Shown one piece after another: positions 1-6,572 of a stretch of 19,147 nt of DNA. Both the position numbers and the translations under genes were made by a program. Source of the stretch: CADEEV01 sp032127875 (GTDB lineage: Bacteria; Acidobacteriota; Vicinamibacteria; Fen-336). The first letter of the stretch is position 1; every line of letters starts with the position of its first letter. The notes under the pieces were generated by a model. The model did no database searches and was not told where the DNA came from. It saw only the letters and a list, made by a program, of their open reading frames with translations. Location: contig JAQBHI010000121.1 in the NCBI GenBank assembly GCA_032127875.1, forward strand, positions 1 to 19,147. The letters run 5' to 3'.

Positions 1-712
1 CGACGCTCGCGATGCCGGCCGTCACCAGCAGGCCGCGGCCAAGCCGACGCCCGATCGATGGCGGCGTTGCCGCGCACAGGGCTGCGCTCACGCTCACGAC
101 GGCGAGCCCGACCAGAATCACGACCAGGCTCGCCGGACTTCCAGACAGGCCGATCATTCCGATTGCCAGCGCCGCCAGGGGCAGGCCGAGCCAGCTGCCG
201 CGCGCGGCATGGAAGGCGCCGCCGATCGCTGCCGGCGCCCAGGCCTGCGCGCACAATAAAGAGAGGTGCGCGGAGCGCGCCCAGAACGATCCGCCGAGGC
301 CGTACGCGATGCCCGCTACGATGCAGGCCCAGCGCCGGCAGCGCAGCGACCGCGCCAGCAGATACATCGAGATCGCCGCCCAGGCGGCGTGGGCCAGCAC
401 GAAGAATTCCAGAAAACGATAGAGGATCAGCCGATGCCGGCTGACGGGCTGCAGGATCAGCGACGGCGGGTAGAACAAGCCGTGGTCGGCCTCGCCCAGG
501 AACGGCATGCCGGCGTCCATGTACGGGTTCCACAGCGGCAGGCGATGGGCGCGCAGGCACTCGGCCACGTACTCGCGGCTGGGGAAGTACCAGCTCACGA
601 AATCGCCCCACAGGCGCGCGCTGCCGGCAACGACGTCGCCGAAGACCGCCGCCACCGCCAGCACCAGGAGCAGCAGAGCGCCGAACTCGCGGACGAGCTT
701 CGCGCGCTCCAT
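1..712 (-). CDS. YfhO-like multi-pass membrane protein, N-terminal part (runs off the left edge)
   Basis: The reading frame opens at an ATG at 712 and stays free of stops for 237 codons to the left edge, so the C-terminal part is missing. Seen: a hydrophobic segment at residues 10-25, then a soluble loop rich in Trp, Pro and Asp at about 57-85 containing LPLWNPYMDAGMPFLG and LFYPPSL. Further hydrophobic stretches lie at about 100-120, 128-145 and 175-212. The LWNPY...GMPF...FYPP pattern is what I know from YfhO-type proteins, large GT-C-like membrane proteins linked in Firmicutes to lipoteichoic-acid glycosylation; in Gram-negatives the substrate is generally unknown. It is divergent from the gene at 800. 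No Shine-Dalgarno sequence precedes the ATG, and a perfect TATAAT lies 9 bp upstream, which suggests a leaderless message. Family call fairly sure; substrate unknown. Confidence 0.72.
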   Translation of the reverse strand, partial: MERAKLVREFGALLLLVLAVAAVFGDVVAGSARLWGDFVSWYFPSREYVAECLRAHRLPLWNPYMDAGMPFLGEADHGLFYPPSLILQPVSRHRLILYRFLEFFVLAHAAWAAISMYLLARSLRCRRWACIVAGIAYGLGGSFWARSAHLSLLCAQAWAPAAIGGAFHAARGSWLGLPLAALAIGMIGLSGSPASLVVILVGLAVVSVSAALCAATPPSIGRRLGRGLLVTAGIASV

Positions 713-721
713 GAATCGCGG

Positions 722-727
722 ATTATA
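722..727 (-). promoter_or_regulatory. TATAAT -10 box for the YfhO-like gene
   Basis: On the minus strand TATAAT is followed by nine bases and then the ATG at 712. A start point about seven bases past the box would fall within a few bases of the ATG. No convincing -35 hexamer is seen 16-18 bp upstream. Inferred from sequence only. Confidence 0.45.
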
Positions 728-746
728 GCTGAGCCGCCCCGAGCCG

Positions 747-776
747 GTGACGAGCGCCCTCGTCGTCCGATAGAAT
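747..776 (+). promoter_or_regulatory. Putative sigma70-type promoter for the gene at 800
   Basis: GTGACG at 747-752 and TAGAAT at 771-776 are 18 bp apart and fit the -35/-10 pattern (4 of 6 and 5 of 6 bases). Transcription would start near 783, leaving a short leader that contains the GGAGG at 788-792 and ends at the ATG at 800. This promoter could serve the duplicated small gene, selB and the PilZ gene together. Confidence 0.5.
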
Positions 777-799
777 CTCCCTGCACTGGAGGCCGAGTC

Positions 800-1132
800 A
801 TGTCCGACATTCGGAGCGTCGCCCTCAACCTGAACGGGAAGGAACTCGCCTTCCTGCAGAAGGTCACCCGGCAGGAATACCACTTCATCACCGACGACGA
901 GCAGGAGGCGCGGCTTCGCCTCCGCGACAAGCTGCTCGAGGGTGTCTACGAGAAGCTCGAAAGTCGTATCGTCTTGAACCTCACGCGGGACGAGCTGCTG
1001 TTCCTGATCAAGGTTGCCCGCGAGAACTATTCGTTCATCGTGCGTGCCGAGAAGGAGGCGCGCTTGGCACTCGCGGCCAAGCTCCACAAGATGGCGGAGT
1101 CCGTCTTCGGCGTCTCGCCCCGGGAGGAGTGA
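800..1132 (+). CDS. Small charged protein made of two tandem copies of a 50-residue unit
   Basis: A 110-aa soluble protein with no signal peptide or membrane segment. The ATG at 800 is preceded by GGAGG at 788-792, which fixes the start; the open frame continues upstream but without support. The protein is an internal duplication with an exact 50-residue offset: residues 7-53 and 57-103 align without gaps with 21 identities in 47 positions. Shared positions include LNL, EL, FL.KV.R, Y.FI, EAR L.L and KL. Each unit reads as a helix-rich, Lys/Glu/Arg-rich module. I do not recognise the family and assign no function. It lies upstream of selB on the same strand, and its stop is followed by a strong ribosome-binding sequence leading into a very short ORF. 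Existence as a gene is well supported by the site and the repeat. Confidence 0.8.
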   Translation: MSDIRSVALNLNGKELAFLQKVTRQEYHFITDDEQEARLRLRDKLLEGVYEKLESRIVLNLTRDELLFLIKVARENYSFIVRAEKEARLALAAKLHKMAESVFGVSPREE

Positions 1133-1188
1133 TGCCGGAGTCCCGACGCCTCGCGCGCCAGCTCTCGCAACGCCGGGCGCAGGGCTAG
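1132..1188 (+). other. Possible 18-codon ORF between the duplicated small gene and selB
   Basis: The ATG at 1132 shares its A with the TGA that ends the preceding gene, and GGGAGG at 1122-1127 sits four bases before it. Translation gives an Arg-rich peptide, MPESRRLARQLSQRRAQG, then TAG. It lies 57 bp before the selB TTG. It may be a leader peptide, a remnant, or chance; no conservation evidence is available. Confidence 0.2.
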
Positions 1189-1244
1189 GCGGGACGCCTT
1201 GCCCTCGCTCCTGGCGCCGCTCGTGCGCGACTCCTGCTGAGACC

Positions 1245-3137
1245 TTGCGCTCGTTCATCGTCGGCACGGCCGGTCACATCGATCACGGCAAGAGCACGCT
1301 GGTGCTGGCGCTGACCGGAACCGATCCCGATCGGCTGAAGGAGGAGAAGGCGCGCGGCATCACCATCGACCTCGGCTTCGCCCACGCCCCGCTCGTGGAC
1401 GGCATCGAGGCGTCGTTCGTCGACGTGCCGGGCCACGAGCGCTTCGTCCGAAACATGCTGGCCGGGGCCCACGGCCTGGACGCTGTGATGCTCGTGGTGG
1501 CAGCGGACGAAGCGGTGATGCCCCAGACTCGCGAACATTTCGAGATCTGCCGATTGCTCGGGCTCCGGCACGGCCTGGTGGCGCTCACGAAATGCGACAG
1601 CGCCGATGCCGAGACGCGGGCGATCGCCGAGGCCGAGACGCGCGAGCTGGTGGCCGGATCGTTTCTCGAAGGCGCGCCCATCGTCGCGGTGTCCGCGAAG
1701 ACGGGTGAAGGCCTGGATACACTCCGGGCCCGTCTCCTGGAACTCGCTCGCGGGACCGAGGAGCGCTCGAGTGCCGGGTTGCTGCGCCTCCCGATCGACC
1801 GCGTCTTCACGCTGCGCGGCTTCGGCACGGTGGTGACGGGCACACTCACCGCCGGCGCCCTCGCTGCGGGCGACGAGGTCGAGATTCTTCCCGCCGCCCG
1901 CCGGGCGCGAGTGCGCGGCCTGCAGGTCCACGGCGCGGCCGTCCCGCGGGTCAGCGCGGGACACCGGACGGCCGCGAACCTGGTGGGTGTCGAGGTCGAG
2001 GACCTCGGCCGCGGCGACGTGCTCGTGCTTCCGGGCACGCTGCGCGCCACCTCGATGCTCGACGTGGAAATCAGCCTGTTGTCGCCTGGAAAGCCGCTTC
2101 GCGACGGCAACCGGGTTCGCGTGCACGTGGCGAGCGCCGAAGTTCTGGCTCGCGTGCGGTTGCTCGGAGAAGAGAGTGTGGCCCCCGGTGGCCGCGGCTT
2201 CGGGCAGCTACGACTGGAGAAGCCCGTATTGGCGGGGCGTGGCGACCGAATCGTATTGCGTTCGTACTCGCCCTCCCAGACGATCGGCGGCGCGCGCGTC
2301 CTCGACCCAGGGCCCCCGAAGCGCCGCCGCGTCGATCGGGCGCGTGTTGCCGCCCTCGCCGCTCTCGCCCCCGGCGACGTGCTCGGCGCAGCGGGCGTCT
2401 TCCTCGAAGAAGCGGGCGCGGCCGGGCTGGAGATTCCCGCTCTCGCGGCGCGGCTCACGCTGCCTCGGGTGGACCTGCTGGCGCAGCTCGCCGGCGCCGA
2501 AGCGATCAGCGTCGCCGGCCGAGTTCCCGGCGTCGCGTTTTCCCGTTCGGCCCTGGCGACCCTCGAGTCGAAGAGCCTTGCCTTGCTCGACCGCTTCCAC
2601 CAGGAGAACCCGCTGAAGCAGACGATGCCGCGCGAAGAACTGCGCCGCCGCGCCGTCGGCCGAGCAGCCAGCGGCGGCTTCGAGTCCGTTCTCGAGACGC
2701 TCTCGGCGAAGAGTCTCGTGCGCCTCACGCCAGAGGGCGTTTGCCTTCCGGATCACGCAGTGCGCATGAATCCGGCGGAGGAGGAGGTGCTCGCGCTTCT
2801 GCTTCGAGCCATCGGCGCCGCCGGGCTCGAGGGCATCCAGCTGACGGCGTTGGCGGCAAGCGCAGGCAAGGACCGCCGCCTGCTAGAGCGCGTCTCGCGC
2901 GTGCTTCAGGACCAGCGTACAGTGCGGCGAGTGGGCGAGGGCTTGCTGGTGGAAGGGGCGCGACTCGACCGTCTGGCAGCGGACGTCCGAGGGCGCTGGG
3001 CCCCGGGCTCGCGCCTCGACGTGGGCGGCTTCAAGGAGCTGACCGGCCTGACGCGCAAGTTCGTGATCCCGCTCCTCGAATACCTGGACCGCGAGCGCGT
3101 CACCCGCCGTGCGGGCGCGGAAAGGTTCGTGCTGTGA
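1245..3137 (+). CDS. selB: Selenocysteine-specific translation elongation factor SelB
   Basis: A 630-aa GTPase that delivers selenocysteyl-tRNA to ribosomes stalled at UGA codons carrying a SECIS element. Seen: the G1 loop GHIDHGKST at 10-18, the SelB-type segment DRLKEEKARGITIDLGFA at 29-46, DVPGHE at 60-65 and TKCD at 115-118. Beta-barrel domains follow, then a C-terminal winged-helix region ending in FKELTGLTRKFVIPLLEYLD, typical of the SECIS-binding end of SelB. Length matches the family (about 610-640). The TTG at 1245 is chosen because SelB proteins begin two or three residues before the FIVGTAGHID block; no ATG or GTG fits, and only a weak GAG precedes it. The frame is open further upstream but low in similarity there. 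The PilZ gene overlaps its stop by 4 bp. No selA, selD or tRNA-Sec is in the window, so these must lie elsewhere if selenocysteine is used. Confidence 0.95.
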   Translation: MRSFIVGTAGHIDHGKSTLVLALTGTDPDRLKEEKARGITIDLGFAHAPLVDGIEASFVDVPGHERFVRNMLAGAHGLDAVMLVVAADEAVMPQTREHFEICRLLGLRHGLVALTKCDSADAETRAIAEAETRELVAGSFLEGAPIVAVSAKTGEGLDTLRARLLELARGTEERSSAGLLRLPIDRVFTLRGFGTVVTGTLTAGALAAGDEVEILPAARRARVRGLQVHGAAVPRVSAGHRTAANLVGVEVEDLGRGDVLVLPGTLRATSMLDVEISLLSPGKPLRDGNRVRVHVASAEVLARVRLLGEESVAPGGRGFGQLRLEKPVLAGRGDRIVLRSYSPSQTIGGARVLDPGPPKRRRVDRARVAALAALAPGDVLGAAGVFLEEAGAAGLEIPALAARLTLPRVDLLAQLAGAEAISVAGRVPGVAFSRSALATLESKSLALLDRFHQENPLKQTMPREELRRRAVGRAASGGFESVLETLSAKSLVRLTPEGVCLPDHAVRMNPAEEEVLALLLRAIGAAGLEGIQLTALAASAGKDRRLLERVSRVLQDQRTVRRVGEGLLVEGARLDRLAADVRGRWAPGSRLDVGGFKELTGLTRKFVIPLLEYLDRERVTRRAGAERFVL

Positions 3138-3502
3138 GCGAACGCCGCTCCACGGCCATGCTGCGCGTGCCGTTCGTGCGGCTGTGCGCCCTGGACTTCG
3201 ACACGGGCCGCAAGGCCTCGGCCTTCATCGCCAACATCAACATCCTGGGCGCCTACCTGGCCTGGGACGAGCCCACGACCGTGGGCGAGGGCCTGAACGT
3301 TCGCTTTGGCAGCGCCGGCACCGCCATCGAGATCACGAGTCGCGCACTCGTCGCCTGGGTCAACCCGAAACAGCAGCACCTGGTTCACAGCCTGCCCCCG
3401 GGCTTCGGCGTCAAATTCCTCGACCTCTCTCCCGAAGCTGCCCGGCGCATCGAATCCATCGTCCTCGACTACGTGGCCCGCCATCCGCAGACGAAGCGCT
3501 AG
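3134..3502 (+). CDS. PilZ-domain protein
   Basis: A 122-aa soluble protein starting at a GTG that overlaps the selB stop (GTGA), which suggests translational coupling. The pattern RVPFVRL, then ANINILGAYL at 33-42, then GEGLNVRF at 51-58 and LPPGFGVKFLDLSPEAARRI at 87-106, is that of PilZ-like domains expanded in myxobacteria and related bacteria (TIGR02266-like). Canonical c-di-GMP-binding PilZ domains have RxxxR and (D/N)xSxxG. Here the second motif is N-I-N-I-L-G with Ser replaced by Asn, and the arginines (R11, R16) are spaced differently, so nucleotide binding is doubtful. An ATG at 3158 would drop eight residues and is a weaker start. The stop overlaps the stop of the opposing gene. Family call good, ligand uncertain. 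Confidence 0.8.
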   Translation: MSERRSTAMLRVPFVRLCALDFDTGRKASAFIANINILGAYLAWDEPTTVGEGLNVRFGSAGTAIEITSRALVAWVNPKQQHLVHSLPPGFGVKFLDLSPEAARRIESIVLDYVARHPQTKR

Positions 3503-4056
3503 CCCTCCCTGCGCTTCGCGGGCGCTTGGTGGTTGCTCACGACCTCGTACTCGCTTTGAACCAAGCCGCTCGGAAAGGAGCGGGTCATTACGTGCCGAAG
3601 TCGGATGTCCTGCGGCAGGCTCCCGAAGAGCGGGATTCCGTCTCCAATGAGCACGGGTACGCGAGTGATCACGAGACGGTCAATGAGCCCCGCGCCAAGG
3701 AATCGTTGAATCGTGATGCCGCCGTCCACATATAGGTGGTGTGCACCACTAGCAGCGAGCTTGAATGCGATCTCGGCCGGTGGCCCACCCATTTGCTCAA
3801 CGATCGCTCCGTGGGTCGCGGACAAGTCGACGGGCTGCGAGCTCAGAACCACCACGCGCTTGTCACCATATGGCCAGGCCCCGAAGGTGAGAACCGTCTC
3901 GAAACTCTTGCGACCCAGCACAATCGCATCGACGCTGGCCATGAACTCCTCGTAGCCATGCGGTTCGCCGCCCCCTTCCGGCAGCCAGTCGAGCCCGCCA
4001 TTGGGCCGCGCAATGAAACCGTCGACGCTGGCGCCAACAAAGACCGACGCGGTCAT
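3499..4056 (-). CDS. Dihydrofolate-reductase-like protein (RibD C-terminal family, YyaP/YwjB type)
   Basis: A 185-aa cytosolic protein. Seen: ASVDGFIARPNGGLDW at 9-24, DAIVLGRKSFETVL at 43-56, RVVVLSS at 67-73, LYVDGG at 108-113, and DRLVITRVPVLIGDGIPLF at 126-144. These are hallmarks of the DHFR-like RibD_C fold, which binds NADPH; members like this are mostly uncharacterised reductases and are not the housekeeping FolA. AGGAGG five bases before the ATG at 4056 decides the start over the GTG at 4059. Two sampled 60-base blocks inside the gene (3661-3720, 3721-3780) have 58% and 60% G+C, against 70% for a comparable block in the glutamate dehydrogenase gene. It may therefore be a recent arrival. 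It is isolated from the pdh genes by about 218 bp. Confidence 0.88.
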   Translation of the reverse strand: MTASVFVGASVDGFIARPNGGLDWLPEGGGEPHGYEEFMASVDAIVLGRKSFETVLTFGAWPYGDKRVVVLSSQPVDLSATHGAIVEQMGGPPAEIAFKLAASGAHHLYVDGGITIQRFLGAGLIDRLVITRVPVLIGDGIPLFGSLPQDIRLRHVMTRSFPSGLVQSEYEVVSNHQAPAKRREG

Positions 4057-4112
4057 CACAACCTCCTGCGGTTGTTCTCCAGACTATTGTCCTCCTCCTG
4101 CGAAGCACCTGA

Positions 4113-4149
4113 CCTCAACGGTGAGGAAATTGGCCTCGAAGAAGGCCAA
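4113..4149. repeat. Two adjacent perfect inverted repeats upstream of the DHFR-like gene
   Basis: CCTCA/TGAGG at 4113-4117 and 4122-4126 (4-base loop) and TTGGCCT/AGGCCAA at 4130-4136 and 4143-4149 (6-base loop) lie side by side, 57-93 bp before the DHFR-like start. Neither is followed by a T-run on either strand, so they do not look like intrinsic terminators. They could be operator half-sites or leader hairpins. The rest of the 4057-4274 gap shows no gene, RNA or clear terminator. Confidence 0.35.
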
Positions 4150-4274
4150 GACCGCCACTCATCCTCTCCGTCGTTTACCTTTGATGTACTGGAGGTGAGG
4201 TCCGCCCGACGCGGGTGAAAACGCTGGCATCTCCGGTCGCGCGGACGCGAACGCCCGCTTACGTGGCGGTTCTA

Positions 4275-5579
4275 CTAGATGAACAAGCTGACGGGATTCT
4301 CGAGCAGCCGGCGGACCTCGGCCAGGAACTGCGCGGCCAGGGCGCCGTCGATGACGCGATGGTCGCTCGACAGCGTGACCTTCATGGTGTGGCCGGGCTC
4401 GACGCGGCCATTGCGCACGACCGCCGCCTCGCGCACGCTGCCGACGGCGAGGATCGCGCTCTCGGGCGGGTTGATGATCGCGGTGAACTCGCTGACGTCG
4501 TACATGCCCAGGTTCGAAACGCTGAAGGTCGAGCCCATGAACTCCTCGGGCTTCAGCTTCTTGTCGCGAGCCCGCCCCGCAAGCGCCTTCACCTCGGCAG
4601 AGATCTCAGGCACCGTCTTGCGGTCCGCGTTGCGAACGACCGGCACGATCAAACCGTCGGGGATCGCAACCGCCACCCCCACGTGAACCTCGGCGTGGGT
4701 GACGATCTTGTCGCCGCCCCAGGAAGCATTGACGGTGGGAAAGCGCTTGAGTGCCCGCGCACAGGCCTTCAGCACCAGGTCGTTGTAGGAAACCTTGACG
4801 TTCTCGCCAGCCAGAAGCTGCTCGCGCAGCGCCACTGCGGCAGCCATGTCGATTTCCACGCTCACGTAGAAGTGGGGCGCCGTGAACTTGCTCTCGGAAA
4901 GCCGCTTCGCGATCGTCTTGCGCATGCTCGAGAGCGACAGCTCTTCGCCTGGCGTGACGCTCGGCACTGGCGGTCCCGCTGGCGCCTTGGCCGAGGCTCC
5001 CGCCACCGCACGCGGCGCCGCAGCATAAGCCTCGACGTCGCGCTTCACGATGCGCCCGCCGGGACCGCTGCCCGCGATCTGGCCGAGCGGGAGGTTTTGG
5101 TGCGCGGCGATGCTGCGGGCCAGGGGGCTCGCCTTCACGCGCTCCCCCGGCTCCAGAGCCGGGGGAGGGGCGACGGGGGCCGGGCGCGGCGCAAGCGTCG
5201 GCGCGGATGGGGCCGCAGGCGCAGCGGCTGCTGCCGGAGCTGCAGCCGCTGCAGCGGGAACCGGAGAGGCGCCTGCGGGCGCTGCGGCGGGCGCTGCGGC
5301 CGCGGTTGCAGTCGCCAGCATCGGTGCGATGTCGTCGCCCGCATCCGCGATCACGCCGATCAGCGTCCCCACGGGAGCTTTGCCGCCAGCCTGGACCAGT
5401 AGCTTGCGCAGGATGCCGTTACCCAGGGCCTCCATCTCCATGTTGGCCTTGTCGGTCTCGATCTCGGCCAGCACGTCGCCGACCTTGACCGCGTCGCCTT
5501 CCTGCTTGCTCCATTTGACGATGGTGCCTTCCTCCATCGTCGGCGACAGCTTGCCCATCACCACCTTCGTGACGCTCAT
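4275..5579 (-). CDS. pdhC: Pyruvate dehydrogenase complex E2, dihydrolipoamide acetyltransferase
   Basis: A 434-aa E2 subunit that takes the acetyl group from E1 onto a swinging lipoyl arm and passes it to CoA. Seen: one N-terminal lipoyl domain with LSPTMEEG at 11-18 and the lipoylated lysine in ETDKANMEME (Lys44). An Ala/Pro-rich flexible linker follows at about 85-130, then a peripheral-subunit-binding domain (KASPLARSIAAHQNLPLGQI, then GSGPGGRIVKRDVEAY). The catalytic acyltransferase domain ends with SSDHRVIDG, whose His407 and Asp411 form the HxxxDG active site. The ATG at 5579 is preferred, with AAGG ten bases upstream; a GTG at 5588 would add three residues but leaves no room for a ribosome site. 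It lies 13 bp after pdhB. The cognate E3 (lipoamide dehydrogenase) is not in the window. Confidence 0.95.
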   Translation of the reverse strand: MSVTKVVMGKLSPTMEEGTIVKWSKQEGDAVKVGDVLAEIETDKANMEMEALGNGILRKLLVQAGGKAPVGTLIGVIADAGDDIAPMLATATAAAAPAAAPAGASPVPAAAAAAPAAAAAPAAPSAPTLAPRPAPVAPPPALEPGERVKASPLARSIAAHQNLPLGQIAGSGPGGRIVKRDVEAYAAAPRAVAGASAKAPAGPPVPSVTPGEELSLSSMRKTIAKRLSESKFTAPHFYVSVEIDMAAAVALREQLLAGENVKVSYNDLVLKACARALKRFPTVNASWGGDKIVTHAEVHVGVAVAIPDGLIVPVVRNADRKTVPEISAEVKALAGRARDKKLKPEEFMGSTFSVSNLGMYDVSEFTAIINPPESAILAVGSVREAAVVRNGRVEPGHTMKVTLSSDHRVIDGALAAQFLAEVRRLLENPVSLFI

Positions 5580-5592
5580 GCGCAGCACACCT

Positions 5593-6570
5593 TCATCGGT
5601 AGAGAACCTGGTGAACGGCCTCGATCACCCTCTCCGGCTGCGGCAGGAACGCCTTCTCGAGCGTCTTGGCGTAGGGCATCGGAACGTCGGCTGAAGTCAC
5701 GCGCAGCACCGGCGCGTCGAGAGCGTCGAAGCACTCGCGTTGCACCCGATCGGCGATCTCGGCGCCGAAGCCCGCGTAGCGCCAGCCCTCCTCGACCACG
5801 ACGCAACGGTTGGTCTTGCGCACCGACTCGAAGATCAGCTCGTCGTCGAGCGGCCGCAGCGTGCGCGGGTCTACGATCTCGGCCTCGATGCCGTGCTTGG
5901 CGAGCTCGTCGGCTGCAGCCTTGGCGGTCCACACGGAACGGCTCCAGGCCACGATCGTCACGTCCTTGCCGATGCGCTTCACGTCGCCCATGCCGAGCGG
6001 GATGTGGTACTCCTCGTCGGGGACTTCGCCCTTGTAGTTGTAGAGAACCTCGTTCTCCATGAAGATCACCGGGTTGTCGTCCCGGATCGCGCTCTTGAGC
6101 AGCCCCTTCGCGTCTTTCGGCGTCGAGGGCATCACGACGACCAGGCCGGGGACGTTCACGTACCAGCTCTCGAACGCCTGGGAGTGCTGCGCCGCGACCT
6201 GCGCGGCCGCACCCGAGGGCCCGCGCATCACCAGCGGGCAACGGATCTGCCCGCCCGACATATAGCGATACTTGGCGGCATGGTTCACGATCTGGTCGAG
6301 GGCCAGGAGCGAGAAGTTGAAGGTCATCATCTCGGCGATCGGCCGGAAGCCGGTGAACGCCGCCCCGACCGCGATGCCCGCGATCGCCTCCTCGGCGATC
6401 GGCGTGTCGCGCACGCGCCACTCGCCGAACTTCTCGAGCAGGCCCTGGGTGATCTTGTACGGGCCCTGGTAGTGGCCGACCTCCTCGCCCAGGAGGAAGA
6501 CGCTGGGATCGCGTGCCATCTCCTCGTTCAGGGCCTGGTTGAGCGCCTCGCGCATGCTCAGGACAGCCAT
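5593..6570 (-). CDS. pdhB: Pyruvate dehydrogenase E1 component, beta subunit
   Basis: A 325-aa transketolase-like subunit that forms the heterotetrameric E1 with PdhA and decarboxylates pyruvate with thiamine diphosphate. Seen: MREALNQALNEEMARDPSVF at the start, LGEEVGHYQGPYKITQGL, RDTPIAEEAIAGIAVGAAF and GFRPIAEMMTFNFSLLALDQ, all standard for the beta chain. Also seen are PSTPKDAKGLLKSAIRDDNP and a C-terminal VVVEEGWRYAGFGAEIAD. Length is normal (about 325-330). The ATG at 6570 follows the pdhA stop by two bases, with a GGGGAG-type ribosome site inside the end of pdhA, so the two subunits are probably translated together. A branched-chain 2-oxoacid dehydrogenase is the main alternative, but the E2 linker and motifs favour pyruvate. 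Confidence 0.94.
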   Translation of the reverse strand: MAVLSMREALNQALNEEMARDPSVFLLGEEVGHYQGPYKITQGLLEKFGEWRVRDTPIAEEAIAGIAVGAAFTGFRPIAEMMTFNFSLLALDQIVNHAAKYRYMSGGQIRCPLVMRGPSGAAAQVAAQHSQAFESWYVNVPGLVVVMPSTPKDAKGLLKSAIRDDNPVIFMENEVLYNYKGEVPDEEYHIPLGMGDVKRIGKDVTIVAWSRSVWTAKAAADELAKHGIEAEIVDPRTLRPLDDELIFESVRKTNRCVVVEEGWRYAGFGAEIADRVQRECFDALDAPVLRVTSADVPMPYAKTLEKAFLPQPERVIEAVHQVLYR

Positions 6571-6572
6571 CC

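Noticed and set aside
266..799. N-terminal extension of the duplicated small protein
   Set aside because: The frame is open but Arg/Ala-rich and antisense to the YfhO-like gene; the ribosome site and promoter point to the ATG at 800.
1014..1244. Longer SelB start inside the preceding gene
   Set aside because: SelB similarity begins at RSFIVGTAGHIDHGK; the upstream codons overlap a well-supported gene and have no family resemblance.
1283..2728. Long minus-strand open frame opposite selB
   Set aside because: Arg/Ser/Pro-rich translation typical of the antisense strand of a high-G+C gene; no motif.
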